A stretch of 64,000 nt of DNA from Eriocheir sinensis. Its lineage: Eukaryota; Arthropoda; Malacostraca; Decapoda; Varunidae. A program made the position numbers and the translations under genes. Numbering within the stretch: the stretch's first letter is position 1; each line of letters opens with the position of its first letter. This document shows, one piece after another, positions 11,465 to 20,921 of this stretch. The stretch is taken from NCBI RefSeq assembly GCF_024679095.1, contig NC_066571.1:1152440-1216439 (forward strand), given 5' to 3'. A model generated the notes under the pieces. The model was not told where the DNA came from, did no database searches, and was given only the letters and a program-made list of their open reading frames with translations.

Positions 11465-12300
11465 GGCCATATCCCGGAGACCCTAAGGCACATGTTGACG
11501 GGACTTTGTGAGAATGTGCGTCCGTAGTCTGCACAGGCCTGGCCTAGATATCCTCGTCTCAACGCTCATGACGGCCGAGAAAATGTCTGAAAGGGGAGCG
11601 TCGGCAAAGATAATGTCCTGTTAGTTTACACGCACTCTGCGATATTGTTGAAACTGAAAACTGCAGAACGATGGGATTGTACGAGTGTGTGCGTCTACAG
11701 TGTGTGCAGGTCTGGCGTAAGTATCGTTGTCGCATCGCTTGTGGCGGCAGAGAAAATGGTAAATGGTTTGGCGTCGGCAAGATTAGTTTAGCGAAAGTGT
11801 CGGAAAAATTCAACGTGTTTTGCAATACCGTTGAAACTGTTGGGTGCAGGGCAGTGAGATTTTGTGAGTGTGTGCGTCTGTTGTGTGTGCTGGTCTGGCA
11901 TGAGTATCTTTGTTGAGTGACTTATGAAAGCCGAGAAAATTAAAAAAAAGTTGTGTCACGGCAAGATAGGTTACCGAGAGTCTGAACGCATGTTGCGATA
12001 TCCTTGAAACTATAGGGCACAGGTCGATGGGACTTTAATGTGTTTTGTGTTTGTACCCAGCGCAGATGTGGTGTAAATATCTTTGTCAAGTGACTTATAA
12101 CGGCTGAGAAAATGATTAAAAATTGTGTCGGTAAGATAATTTTAGCGAATGCCTCCAAAACATTGAACGTGTTTTGCGATATCATTGAAACTATAGGGTG
12201 CCAGTCAGTGGGGTTTTATGGGCAGGTGCGTCCATGGTGTGCGCTGGTCTGGCATGATGTCGCATCGCTTATAACAGCCGAGAAAAATGGAAAAAAATAT
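11465..12300. repeat. Satellite-like tandem array, ~175-bp unit, ~5 copies
   Basis: Landmarks recur at regular spacing. GCCGAGAAAAT-like sites lie at about 11573, 11748, 11931, 12106 and 12278, and TTGAAACT-like sites follow in each unit. Units are diverged with small indels, so the period varies between about 172 and 183. The first unit is partial. No frame is conserved between units, so the open frames here are not genes. Confidence 0.85.
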
Positions 12301-12318
12301 AAAAAGTGAACAAATTTG

Positions 12319-12324
<6 letters not shown>

Positions 12325-12389
<65 letters not shown>
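12325..12389. repeat. (GA)n microsatellite
   Basis: About 32 GA units right after the 175-bp array. Confidence 0.98.
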
Positions 12390-12390
<1 letters not shown>

Positions 12391-12556
12391 ACAATGTATA
12401 ATCTATTGAGTGTACAGTATTTTGTGTTATAGCCAGACAGCTACTCGGTGCTTTACGACAAAGATCTAACCTGCAGTTATATATGTCAAACTATTTGGTG
12501 GGAATGGCAAAGGTTACTGGCGCGGCGGTAGAGTTCAGGACCGTGACATTGACCAA

Positions 12557-12578
12557 GTGGTGGTGGTGGTGGTGGTGG
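12557..12578. repeat. (TGG)n microsatellite
   Basis: Seven TGG units. Confidence 0.9.
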
Positions 12579-12620
12579 CTGCGGGGGTCATGTTTCTTGA
12601 AGGCCACTCCCTCTAAGCCC

Positions 12621-13216
12621 CCTGTGAGTACCGGGGACAACTTACACACCTGTGAGTACTGGGGACAACTTACACATCTGTGAGTACCGGGGACAACTTA
12701 CACACCTATGAGTACCGGGGACAACTTACACACCTGTGAGTACTGGGGACAACTTACACACCTGTGAGTACTGGGGACAACTTACACACCTGTGAGTACC
12801 GGGGACAACTTACACACCTGTGAGTACTGGGGACAACTTACACACCTGTGAGTACTGGGGACAACTTACACACCTGTGAGTACCGGGGACAAACTTACAC
12901 ACCTGTGAGTACTGGGGACAACTTACACACCTGTGAGTACCGGGGACAAACTTACACACCTGTGAGTACTGGGGACAACTTACACACCTGTGAGTACTGG
13001 GGACAACTTACACACCTGTGAGTACCGGGGACAAACTTACACACCTGTAAGTACTGGGGACAACTTACACACCTGTGAGTACTGGGGACAACTTACACAC
13101 CTGTGAGTACTGGGGACAACTTACACACCTGTGAGTACCGGGGACAAACTTACACACCTGTGAGTACTGGGGACAACTTACACACCTGTGCGTACCGGGG
13201 ACAAACTTACACACCT
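12621..13216. repeat. 28-bp minisatellite, ~21 copies
   Basis: Unit CTGTGAGTACTGGGGACAAC followed by TTACACAC. Two variants alternate irregularly: TACCGGGG against TACTGGGG, and an extra A (GACAAACTT) giving 29 bp. Very little other change, so the array is recently homogenised. It ends 11 bases before the Merlin element. Confidence 0.97.
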
Positions 13217-13775
13217 ATGCACACCTTGGATCTTTTCCGTTTGGCGTACAGCGCTAAAATTAATTTTAATATAGATTTTCTTATGTATTTTTGTCCGTAG
13301 AATCCGAATATGACAACCGTTTTATGGAGAAACGAACAGTTTTTAAGTTATTTTCCTTTGAAGTTATTTTCTCCCTATCTAATACATATTTCTGTATTTT
13401 CAGAGTGAAATCATGGAGAAGAAAAGTAATGTTAACTTACAGTGGATATTTGAAAATATTAAAGGTGAAGAAGATGCAGTTGCTTTTTTTCAAGAACATG
13501 ATGTTATTTCAAGTAAAAAACAGTGCAGAAAAAAGCATGATATGGAACTGAAGAAAAGAAATGACAGTTTTAGTTGGAGATGCAGCAAGAAAATGTGTGA
13601 GCAGGTCATTTCCATTAGGAAAGATACTTGGCTAGAGGGTAGTGTACTACCACTCAAGAAAATAATATTGATCATATATTCCTGGAGTAAACAGTATACT
13701 ACTATTAAATTTGCCAAGGAAGAACTAGAGATCAACCATAATACCATGGTGGATTTCAATAACTATCTAAGAGAG

Positions 13776-14082
13776 GTGAGACTTACAAAATAACCTAACC
13801 TAACCTAACCTAACCCCTAACCTAACCTAACCTAACCCAACCCCTAACCTAACCTAACCCAACCCCTAACCTAACCTAACCCAACCCCTAACCTAACCTA
13901 ACCCCTAACCTAACCTAACCTAACCCCTAACCTAACCTAACCCCTAACCTAACCTAACCTAACCCAACCCCTAACCTAACCTAACCTAACCCCTAACCTA
14001 ACCTAACCTAACCTAACCCCTAACCTAACCTAACCTAACCCCTAACCTAACCTAACCTAACCTAAACTTGTTTTTTCTACAG
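13776..14082 (+). other. GT-AG intron filled by telomeric repeat
   Basis: Donor GAG/GTGAGACTT at 13775/13776 and acceptor TTGTTTTTTCTACAG ending at 14082. The acceptor has a pyrimidine tract placed as expected. Removing the 307 bases restores NNYLRE-VCADDIL, the order expected in relatives. All but about 30 bases of the intron is TTAGG-type repeat. Confidence 0.75.
13790..14065. repeat. Interstitial TTAGG (CCTAA) telomeric-type array
   Basis: About 276 bases of CCTAA on the + strand, with regular CCCCTAA and CCCAACCCCTAA variants. TTAGG is the usual arthropod telomeric repeat. The variants and the unique flanks show it is not a chromosome end. Confidence 0.95.
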
Positions 14083-14534
14083 GTGTGTGCTGATGACATC
14101 TTGAAGCATCCACAAAAAGTTGGTGGTCAAGGTTTGACTGTAGAGATAGATGAAACTCTTTATGCTAGAAGGAAGTATAACAGAGGGAGACAACTTCCAG
14201 AACAGTGCGAGTTCATCTGGAGACGGCGCCACTCAGGAAAGGATTATTTTGCTGAAATACTGAAAAATATTGCTAATTTTCAGAAAAATTAAAAGGATGA
14301 CTTCTTTGTTTGTTTTTTTATATGTAATGAACTAGTTCTGTATTAATAAATTGTATATAATACTGAATATTACGACTTTTTAAAGTTTGAATTCCTTCAG
14401 TAATAGATAGGAAGAAAATAACTTTGAAGGCAAATAACTCAAAAACTGTTAATTTCTCCAAAAAAATAATGTGATATTCTGATTCTACGGATATTAAAAT
14501 TACTTTTAGCGCTGTACGCCAAACGGAAAAGACC

Positions 14535-14840
14535 CCACACGGATCACCTTTCCTGCCGCAGCCGGCCAGGAGTCTCCTCTCACCTCTGCTCCTTCTTCTC
14601 CTGCTGGCCCCGTCCCTGCTGTTCCTGCTCCTGCCCGCCATGCCAGGCTTCCCGGCGTTCCCAGCGAGACATTCACAAAAAGGTGCAGCCATTCCCCAAC
14701 ACGGCAGGAGGCAGGCACAGGCGGGAGGCAGGAAGGGCGGCGGGCCTAACAATATTTACCTCGACGCCAACACTTCCTCCTTATCTATTGCCTCCAAACG
14801 CATCAGAGTAACTTAAATAACTTCAAAACTATTTATTAGG
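14535..14840. other. No gene recognised
   Basis: GC-rich, CT- and GCC-rich to about 14755, then ordinary sequence. The overlapping minus-strand frames are low-complexity. Confidence 0.5.
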
Positions 14841-15018
14841 CTTTTGGGGAGGAAATAGGAGGAGTGGGTGAGGACATGAATGTGAGAGAAGCGGCTGTAA
14901 CCATGTCTGCAACAATATTAAATAATCCAATTCAATTCAATCCAATTCCATGGAGAGGAAAGATGCAATTAACTGAGCTGAATGAAGTAGGGAGGAAGCT
15001 GTGAGGTGTATTGAGAGT
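14841..15018 (+). pseudogene. LINE-A fragment (pre-RT region) with substituted middle
   Basis: The outer parts match LINE-A copy 1 (minus strand, about 10960-10830): GGAAATAGGAGGAGT at 14850, GTGAGAGAAG, then ATGGAGAGGAAAGATGC and GAGCTGAATGAA. Between them about 50 bp of AATCCAATTCAATTC-type sequence is present that the LINE lacks. It contains stops and is inactive. Confidence 0.6.
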
Positions 15019-15169
15019 CTAGGGATGGGCAAGTACCGTTAATTTGAGTACCGGTACCGAAAACTCAAGTACCGTTAGTACCGGTACCGGTACCCAAAGG
15101 AGTTTTTTTTTTCTTAATACTTCTGATGAAATTCCCAAACAAATTTCCTGTAAAGAAAACTCTCTCTCT

Positions 15170-15311
15170 CTTCCTTCAACTTAATATCAACTAGAGTAGA
15201 AATGCAACGTTTAGGAGCCTTCTGATTATGTAAAATCACTTAGGTTTAAGGACAGACCACCTAGTCTGTACCATGGGGTCTGTGTGGTCTAATTTTCTAT
15301 GTAAATCTATG

Positions 15312-15318
<7 letters not shown>
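15170..15318 (+). mobile_element. LINE-B 3'-end fragment
   Basis: About 150 bp almost identical to 18310-18460, from TTCCTTCAACTTAATATCAA to the tandem CTATGTAAAT tail. It includes the last codons and 3' non-coding region of LINE-B. A severely 5'-truncated copy, or a duplicate of the copy at 18.3 kb. Confidence 0.85.

Positions 15319-15395
<77 letters not shown>
15317..15395. repeat. (CT)n microsatellite
   Basis: About 39 CT units following the LINE-B tail. The same junction at 18457 has only a few units, so the tract expanded after duplication. Confidence 0.97.
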
Positions 15396-15397
<2 letters not shown>

Positions 15398-15454
15398 AAT
15401 GAAGTGAATATTTATTTTTTCGAAAAAAAAATAGTAAGTATAGTTACTATGGAT

Positions 15455-16190
15455 GTACTCGATCATAGTCTAATAACAATAAAAATATTTATTAGCAACC
15501 TAAAAATGAAAAAGAATCGGACATGAAGAATTATCCAGTAACTCCAATAAATAAATCAAATAATAAAATAATGGAAACGGGAGCTGTGATGGAAACGGAA
15601 GGCAGGACAAAATGGTGGGAACTTGGGGAGACGGTCAGCGAGGGAGTAACTCAGCGTCTACACACAGAGCCCATACCGCGTGATACCACATGGAGGCGGG
15701 CGGGCGAGCGCCGAGCGTCACTAAGATCCAAACGGTACCGGTACTATATAGCGGCAATGCGCAGTGCCGAGTGATCATTAAGCTTCCCGGAACCCAAGTG
15801 ATCATGACGCTTCGCGGTACCAGTACCGATACCAGGTATCGGTACTGGTACCGCGAAGCATCATGATCACTTGGGTTCCGGCGGGAAGCTTAATGATCAC
15901 TCGGCACTGCGCATTGCCGTTAGTACCGGTACCGTTTGGATCTTAGTGACGCTCGGCGCTCGCCCGCCTCCATGTGGTATGAGCCCTGTGTGTAGACGCT
16001 GAGTCACTGCCCCGCTGACCGTCTCCCCAAGTTCCCACCATTTTGTCCTGCTTTCCGTTTCCATCACAGCTCCCGTTTCCATTATTTTATTTATTTATTG
16101 GAGTTACTGGATAATTTTTCATGTCCGATTCTTTTTCTTTTTTAGGTTGCTAATAAATATTGTTATTGTTATTAGACTATGATCGAGTAC
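15455..16190. repeat. ~735-bp near-perfect palindrome
   Basis: Left arm 15455-15831 and right arm 15837-16190 are reverse complements with a 5-base centre (CCAGG). Outer ends are GTACTCGATCATAG and CTATGATCGAGTAC. Inner ends are CGGTACCAGTACCGATA and TATCGGTACTGGTACCG. Differences are a few substitutions and short indels. The mirrored frames 15523-15774 (+) and 15897-16082 (-) are translations of the arms and not genes. Confidence 0.93.
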
Positions 16191-16240
16191 CCATATCACT
16201 GAGATATCCACTCACTGAGTGGTGATCTCTCTCTCTCTCT

Positions 16241-16325
16241 CTACGTTGCCGTCATCTGATAGTTGTATTTCTGTTAATCCGACAAAAACTAACAGAAATA
16301 CAACTATCAGATGACGGCAACGTAG
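16241..16325. repeat. Perfect 36-bp inverted repeat at LINE-B 5' junction
   Basis: 16241-16276 and 16290-16325 are exact reverse complements separated by 13 bases. The right arm is LINE-B coding sequence (it continues into EEAWLSLKNHLL). The left arm is the same LINE sequence inverted. Confidence 0.92.
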
Positions 16326-18333
16326 AGGAAGCCTGGCTAAGCCTTAAAAATCACTTACTCACTCAGCAGAACACATTCGTCCCCTTGTGCGAGAAGCGAA
16401 TTAACACTAATAAAAGCCCACCGTGGTTTAATAGCGAAATTAAACAATCAGTCAATGAGAGAAAATTGTTTTACAGGTTAAAGAAAGAACAAAGCACGCC
16501 CGAAAACATTAGACTTTATAATGATGCCAGGCGACGAGTAAAAAGACTAGTAGGTCAGGCAAAGCGTAGATACGAAGAAAATATTGCAGCCAACTGTAAA
16601 AATAATCCGAAATCTTTCTTCAGTTACATAAACAACAGAAAGGCGATCAAAAGTGGTATTGGACCTTTAACAAACAGCGACGGTGCACTAGTGACTGACA
16701 GCCAACACATTGCAAACCTCTTAAACAATTACTTTTCCTCGGTGTTTAATACTAACAGTCTTCCTCTCGCTACCACCAATACCAGTACTATTGTAAATCT
16801 CGAGCATGCATTGCCTAATTTTGAAATAACAACCGATGAAGTCCTTAAAGCTCTCCATTCACTTAAAACAAATAAAAGTCCTGGACCTGACAAAGTATAT
16901 CCAACTCTGCTGAAAGAAACAAAGAGCGAAATACTCTCCTCCCTCACAACCGTATTCAATATGTCCTTGCGACAAGGCATCGTCCCTTCAGATTGGAAAA
17001 AGGCTAACGTGACACCGATTTTCAAGAAAGGAGACAAACAAGTACCAGGTAATTACAGGCCCATTAGTCTAACTTCGGTTGTAGGTAAGCTACTTGAGGG
17101 CATAATTAGAGACAAAATTGTGAATTACCTTGAAAGCCACTCATTGATTGGGGACTCACAACATGGCTTCCGAAACAAAAGATCCTGCCTATCAAACCTA
17201 TTAACCTTTTATAACGACCTCTTCACTGTTTATGACGTAACCAAATCACTGGACGTAGTCTATCTTGATTTCAGAAAGCGTTTGATAAAGTCCCGCATCA
17301 TAAATTACTTTACAAATTAAAGCAAATAGGTATTGACGGTCAAGTAAACCAATGGATCGCGAATTGGTTGAGCAACAGACAACAAAGAGTAGTGATTGAC
17401 GGATTTAACTCAGAATGGGCGCCTGTCACTAGTGGCGTCCCTCAGGGCTCGGTCCTTGGCCCAGTGCTCTTCATTATTTACATCAACGACGTGGATGTTG
17501 GACTCAATAACCGCATTAGTAAATTTGCAGACGACACAAAGATTGGTAACTCGGTTCTCACTGACGAAGACAGGCAAAGCCTCCAAGAGGATTTGCACAA
17601 AATTTCAGCTTGGTCGGATAGATGGGAGATGCCCTTTAACGTAGACAAGTGCCAGGTCCTTCAAGTTGGAACGAGGAATAAGAAGTTCGAATACGAAATG
17701 CGCGGCGTTAAACTCAAAAGCGTTCAATGCGTCAAAGACTTGGGGGTCAAAATCGCGTCAAACCTCAAATTCTCACAGCAATGCATCGATGCAGCAAATA
17801 AAGCGAACAGAATGATGGGCTTCATTAAAAGAAACTTTGTATTCAAGAATAAAGATGTAATACTCCCGCTCTACAACAGTTTAGTTAGACCCCACTTGGA
17901 ATATGCGGTACAGTTTTGGTCTCCCCACCATGCAAAGGATATTGCTAAATTAGAAGGTGTTCAGCGTCGGGCAACGAAAATGATCCCTTCCTTGCGCAAC
18001 AAATCCTACGAAGAAAGACTTTCTACCCTTAACATGTTCTCTCTTGAGAAACGTCGCCTCCGAGGAAAACTGATCGAATGTTTTAAAATACTTAATGGGT
18101 TCACGAATGTAGACAGATCAACATTGTTTATGATCGATGACACTTTGCGCACGAGGAACAATGGCGTAAAACTCAGATGTAGACAAGTAAATTCAGACTG
18201 CACCAAATTTTTCTTCACTAACGTTGTAGTGCGAGAATGGAATAAGCTTCCACCGTCAGTGGTCCAGTGTAACACGATTGACTCCTTCAAAAATAAGCTC
18301 GACCGTCACTTCCTTCAACTTAATATCAACTAG
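16293..18333 (+). pseudogene. LINE-B ORF2: reverse transcriptase, one frameshift
   Basis: A CR1-like LINE lacking its endonuclease by 5' truncation. Frame one (to 17320) has KSPPWFNSEIK, NNPKSFFSYIN, KSPGPDKVYPTLL and NYRPISLTSVVGKLLEG. It shifts near 17275 inside the FDKVPH motif by loss of one base. Frame two (to 18333) has TSGVPQGSVLGP, SKFADDTKIG (catalytic Asp pair, F-A-D-D form), DLGVKIASNL, LVRPHLEYAVQFWSP and NTIDSFKNKLDRHF. One frameshift in about 2 kb suggests a fairly recent insertion. Product: reverse transcriptase for target-primed reverse transcription. Confidence 0.9.
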
Positions 18334-18476
18334 AGTAGAAATGCAACGTTTTGGAGTCTTCTGATTAATGTAAAATCACTTAGGTTTAAGGACAGACCAC
18401 CAAGTCTGGACCATGGGGTCTGTGTGGTCTGATTTTCTATGTAAATCTATGTAAATCTCTCTCTCTCTCTCTGAAT
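18334..18476 (+). mobile_element. LINE-B 3' non-coding region and tail
   Basis: Starts after the stop, ends in two CTATGTAAAT decamers and a short (CT)n. The same end occurs at 15170-15318. The sequence that follows (GAATGAAGTGAATATTT) also follows the copy at 15395 and occurs again at 28373. Confidence 0.8.
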
Positions 18477-18712
18477 GAAGTGAATATTTATTTTTTCGAT
18501 AAAAAAAATAGCATGTATAGTTATTATGGATGTACTCGATCATAGTCTAATAACAATAACAATATTTAGTAGCAACCTAAAAAAGAATCGGACATGAAGA
18601 ATTATCAATAAATCCAATAAATAAATCCGAGCAATCTGGTACCGGTACCGTACCGTTTAGCTGGTACCGTTAGTACCGGTACTGGTACCGGTACCTGCCC
18701 ACCCCAACGCCT

Positions 18713-19197
18713 ATGTCGGGACTCTCTTGGGACTCTAGACTGGACGGAACCGACTGGACTGGTGTAAACAAAGCCCCGGGTGTGGCTCACACCTCGCCTA
18801 TTGTCTTCATTAACATTCTCCTGTCCGACCTGCCCGCCCCTCCTGACCATCACACCTTCCTGCTGCCTGCTGCCAGAACGACGACCTGCCAACACCCGCC
18901 ACGCTGACGGGGCTGTGGAGGCCCTGACACACTCCACGAGAAGAGGAAACTACACTGTGAGGGTGTTGTCCTGAGCAGCGGGAGGCGAGGCAGAAGGAGA
19001 GTGTGACGCATCTCAAGGGTGAGTGTGAGTGTCTGTCCGTCAGGGTGGAGGAAGGAGTAATGGCCTGTGGGGACAAGGCTGGCAGCGCTGAGGTGACGGC
19101 GTGGACCAGCTGGCACCTGTGATGACCTTAATGCCCTGGGGGAGTGCCAGTCCAGGGTAGAGTACCGACATTTTACCGGTTTTGGAAGCGGATTTGG
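18713..19197. other. No gene recognised; GC-rich unique sequence
   Basis: Contains possible donors (AAGGGTGAGTGTG near 19015) but no frame with a recognisable domain. It could be host non-coding sequence. Confidence 0.4.
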
Positions 19198-20911
19198 TAA
19201 AATTCTAGTGTTTGCCCATACTCCCCCCTCCCCCCATACAAGCCTGGGGACCTGATGGGAACACGGGGTTTCGGGTGGGGAACACGAAATCCGTCGCAAT
19301 CGCATATTTTTTTTAGTTGGGGGGGGGGATAAAAACTCCCTAGATCTAGGGAAATTCCCTAAATTTAGGAATTTTTCATCCCACCACCACTAAAATGAGC
19401 GTTTGCGACAAATTTAGTGTTTTACATACGGAAACCACGCACTCACTGGATCCCCAAGCTTGTTTTGGGAGAGAAGCGTAGTGAACCCACTAAACGATGC
19501 TCACCTCACCATCTGGCATGGGCCGACATAAACCGCCTACACCACACTCATGCCCTCTCTCTAGTAGGTTGTCACCTCTTCGCAAGGTTTCTGTCCTCCA
19601 AGTAGAGTCCGTGGCACCAAACACAGTGTATCTTCATTGTTTATCACTGACACAAGCAAAACCACCGGCTAGCCGTGATCCGTCCAACGCTGCGCCTTAA
19701 ACAGTACTGCGGGTTCTAGAGCAAGTGAAGGCTCTCCAACCTCCTGCCCGAGCTGTTCGAACACGTGAATCCTTACTGACTGCATTTTAAATCTGCTTCA
19801 CAGGTTCCTATTCCCAGTATACAAGGTGATTGTGGATATTAACTCCGCGCCTCCAGAATACGATAATACGCCTCCATATATCATAGTTAAAAAAACAAAA
19901 TACATGTCCCTCAACCATAATATGAAGGCAGAAGTACTTAAAAGTAAAGAAGAAGCCGAATTAATCCCCTTCCCCCAACGATCTTGGGGGACCTGTGGGA
20001 AGTTAAGGTATTTGGGTGGGGGAGCATATTTAAACTACTCCAACCGAACTTTACGACCTGCTAACGGGGGGGGCTTTGCCCCCCTCGACCCCCCTGCATC
20101 TAAGTAATTGTAAGGAATTTCCCTACATCTAGGGTATTTTTCGGTAAAGATTCGTATTAGGTCCGTGCCAGTATCTCATAATCTACTTTATGAAACATCA
20201 GTATCTCTTCATATATCTTTTCTACAAACCTTCAACAGTCATGGAAACGCTTTGAAAATCCAATTCAAGGACTTTTTTTTTACTCTTGAAAATATGGGAT
20301 AATGTTTACAGAAGCACGTCGCCTCCTCTGCTGGCCATGGCAACGCTGCAGCCGCCGCAGCCGCAAAATAGCTCGCAGAGGGCTTAGGGTCGGGGAGCAT
20401 ATTTAAACTACTCCAACCGGACTTTACGACCTACTAACGGGGGGGCTACGCCCCCCTGGACCCCCCCCCCTTCTAACCAGGGGGGGCATAGCCCCCCCCC
20501 CTGGACCCCCCCCTCATGTATATGTGACTTATTTCAGCGAGGAGGTATTTCTCGCAACACCCGCTGCAGCGTCGCTGCGGCCAGCAGAGGAGGCGACACG
20601 CTTTCGTAAACATTATCCCATATTTTCAAGAGTAAAAAAAAAGTCCTTGAATTGGATTTTCAAAGCGTTTCCATGACTGTTGAAGGTTTGTAGAAAAGAT
20701 ATATGAAGAGATACTGAGGTTTCATAAGGTAGGTAATGAGATACTGGCACGGACCTAAAACGAATCTTAACCTATTTTTCAACCCCCCCATAACTCAAAA
20801 ACTATGCATTTGCGATGCATTTCATGTTTACCCCCGCATTCACCGAAGTCTCAATGGCCCCCTAGCCAATTTTGGTTGCGAGGGGTGAGTATGGGCAAAC
20901 ACTAGAATAAT
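19198..20911. mobile_element. Element E1: possible Mutator-like non-autonomous transposon
   Basis: Terminal repeats read ATTCTAGTGTTTGCCCATAC at both ends in inverted orientation (19202 and 20908). Flanks carry GCGGATTTGG (19188-19197) and GCAGATTTGG (20912-20921), a 10-bp target duplication with one change. A related copy, E2, lies inverted at 47582-49125 with a 12-bp duplication. Duplications of 9-12 bp fit Mutator-like elements best. No transposase frame is present. The interior has G- and C-run hairpins and palindromes such as TCCCTAGATCTAGGGA. Confidence 0.75.
20143..20772. mobile_element. MITE-20k with ~180-bp inverted repeats inside E1
   Basis: Starts GGTAAAGATTCGTATTAGGT and ends as the inverse of GGTTAAGATTCGTTTTAGGT. 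The arms stay paired through TCCGTGCCAGTATCTCAT and ACCTTCAACAGTCATGGA to GTCGCCTCCTCTGCTGG. Exact 8-bp duplications TATTTTTC lie at 20135-20142 and 20773-20780. The related element E2 carries that octamer once at the equivalent place, so it is the empty site. An 8-bp duplication fits hAT, P or Merlin type; no coding region. Confidence 0.85.
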
Positions 20912-20921
20912 GCAGATTTGG

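Larger units (their letters stand above)
13413..14292 (+). pseudogene. Merlin/ISXO2-like transposase, two exons, catalytic core deleted
   Basis: Exon 1 is 13413-13775 and exon 2 is 14083-14292. Joined in phase they give about 190 residues, against roughly 300 or more for complete relatives. Exon 1 carries a C...H...WRC---MC zinc-binding-like region and SIRKDTWLEGSVLPLKKI, then NTMVDFNNYLRE. Exon 2 begins VCADDILKHPQKVGGQG and then VEIDETLYARRKYNRGRQL, which holds the first catalytic Asp of the DDE domain. It then jumps directly to CEFIWRRRHSGKDYFAEIL, which in the family is the extreme C-terminus. The other two catalytic residues are therefore missing by in-frame internal deletion. A possible acceptor (TATTTTCAG) lies just before the start codon. 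Confidence 0.85.
13228..14534 (+). mobile_element. Merlin-type DNA transposon, internally deleted
   Basis: Terminal inverted repeats of roughly 130-155 bp bound the element. The left end reads GGATCTTTTCCGTTTGGCGT and the right end, reversed, reads GGTCTTTTCCGTTTGGCGTA. Both continue through ACAGCGCTAAAA, CCGTAGAATC, GGAGAAA and AGTTATTTTC to CCTATCTA. The left repeat has an extra ~22 bp. Flanks share CACAC at the same offset, perhaps a decayed target duplication. Inside is a two-exon transposase remnant with Merlin/ISXO2-like motifs. Because the DDE core is deleted, it could only move with help from a complete relative. Confidence 0.85.
15020..18707. mobile_element. Composite with hAT-like GGTACC-rich ends
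   Basis: The left end TAGGGATGGGCAAGTACCG (15020) and the right end, reversed, TTGGGGTGGGCAGGTACCG (18707) are inverted repeats with many GGTACC and GGTACT motifs inside, as in hAT elements starting TAGGG-TGGGC. Between them lie a LINE-B 3' fragment, a palindrome and a LINE-B copy. A related piece lies at 28143-28400. The 8-bp flanks do not match, so this may be several pieces brought together and not one transposed unit. Confidence 0.45.

Noticed and set aside
12621..13216. CRISPR array
   Set aside because: The 28-bp units are directly tandem with no unique spacers, and the context is eukaryotic. It is a minisatellite.
13790..14065. True chromosome end
   Set aside because: The TTAGG array is short, variant-rich and bounded by splice sites and transposon sequence on both sides.
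15523..16082. Paired 60-80-residue genes on opposite strands
   Set aside because: They are the two arms of the palindrome read in both directions.
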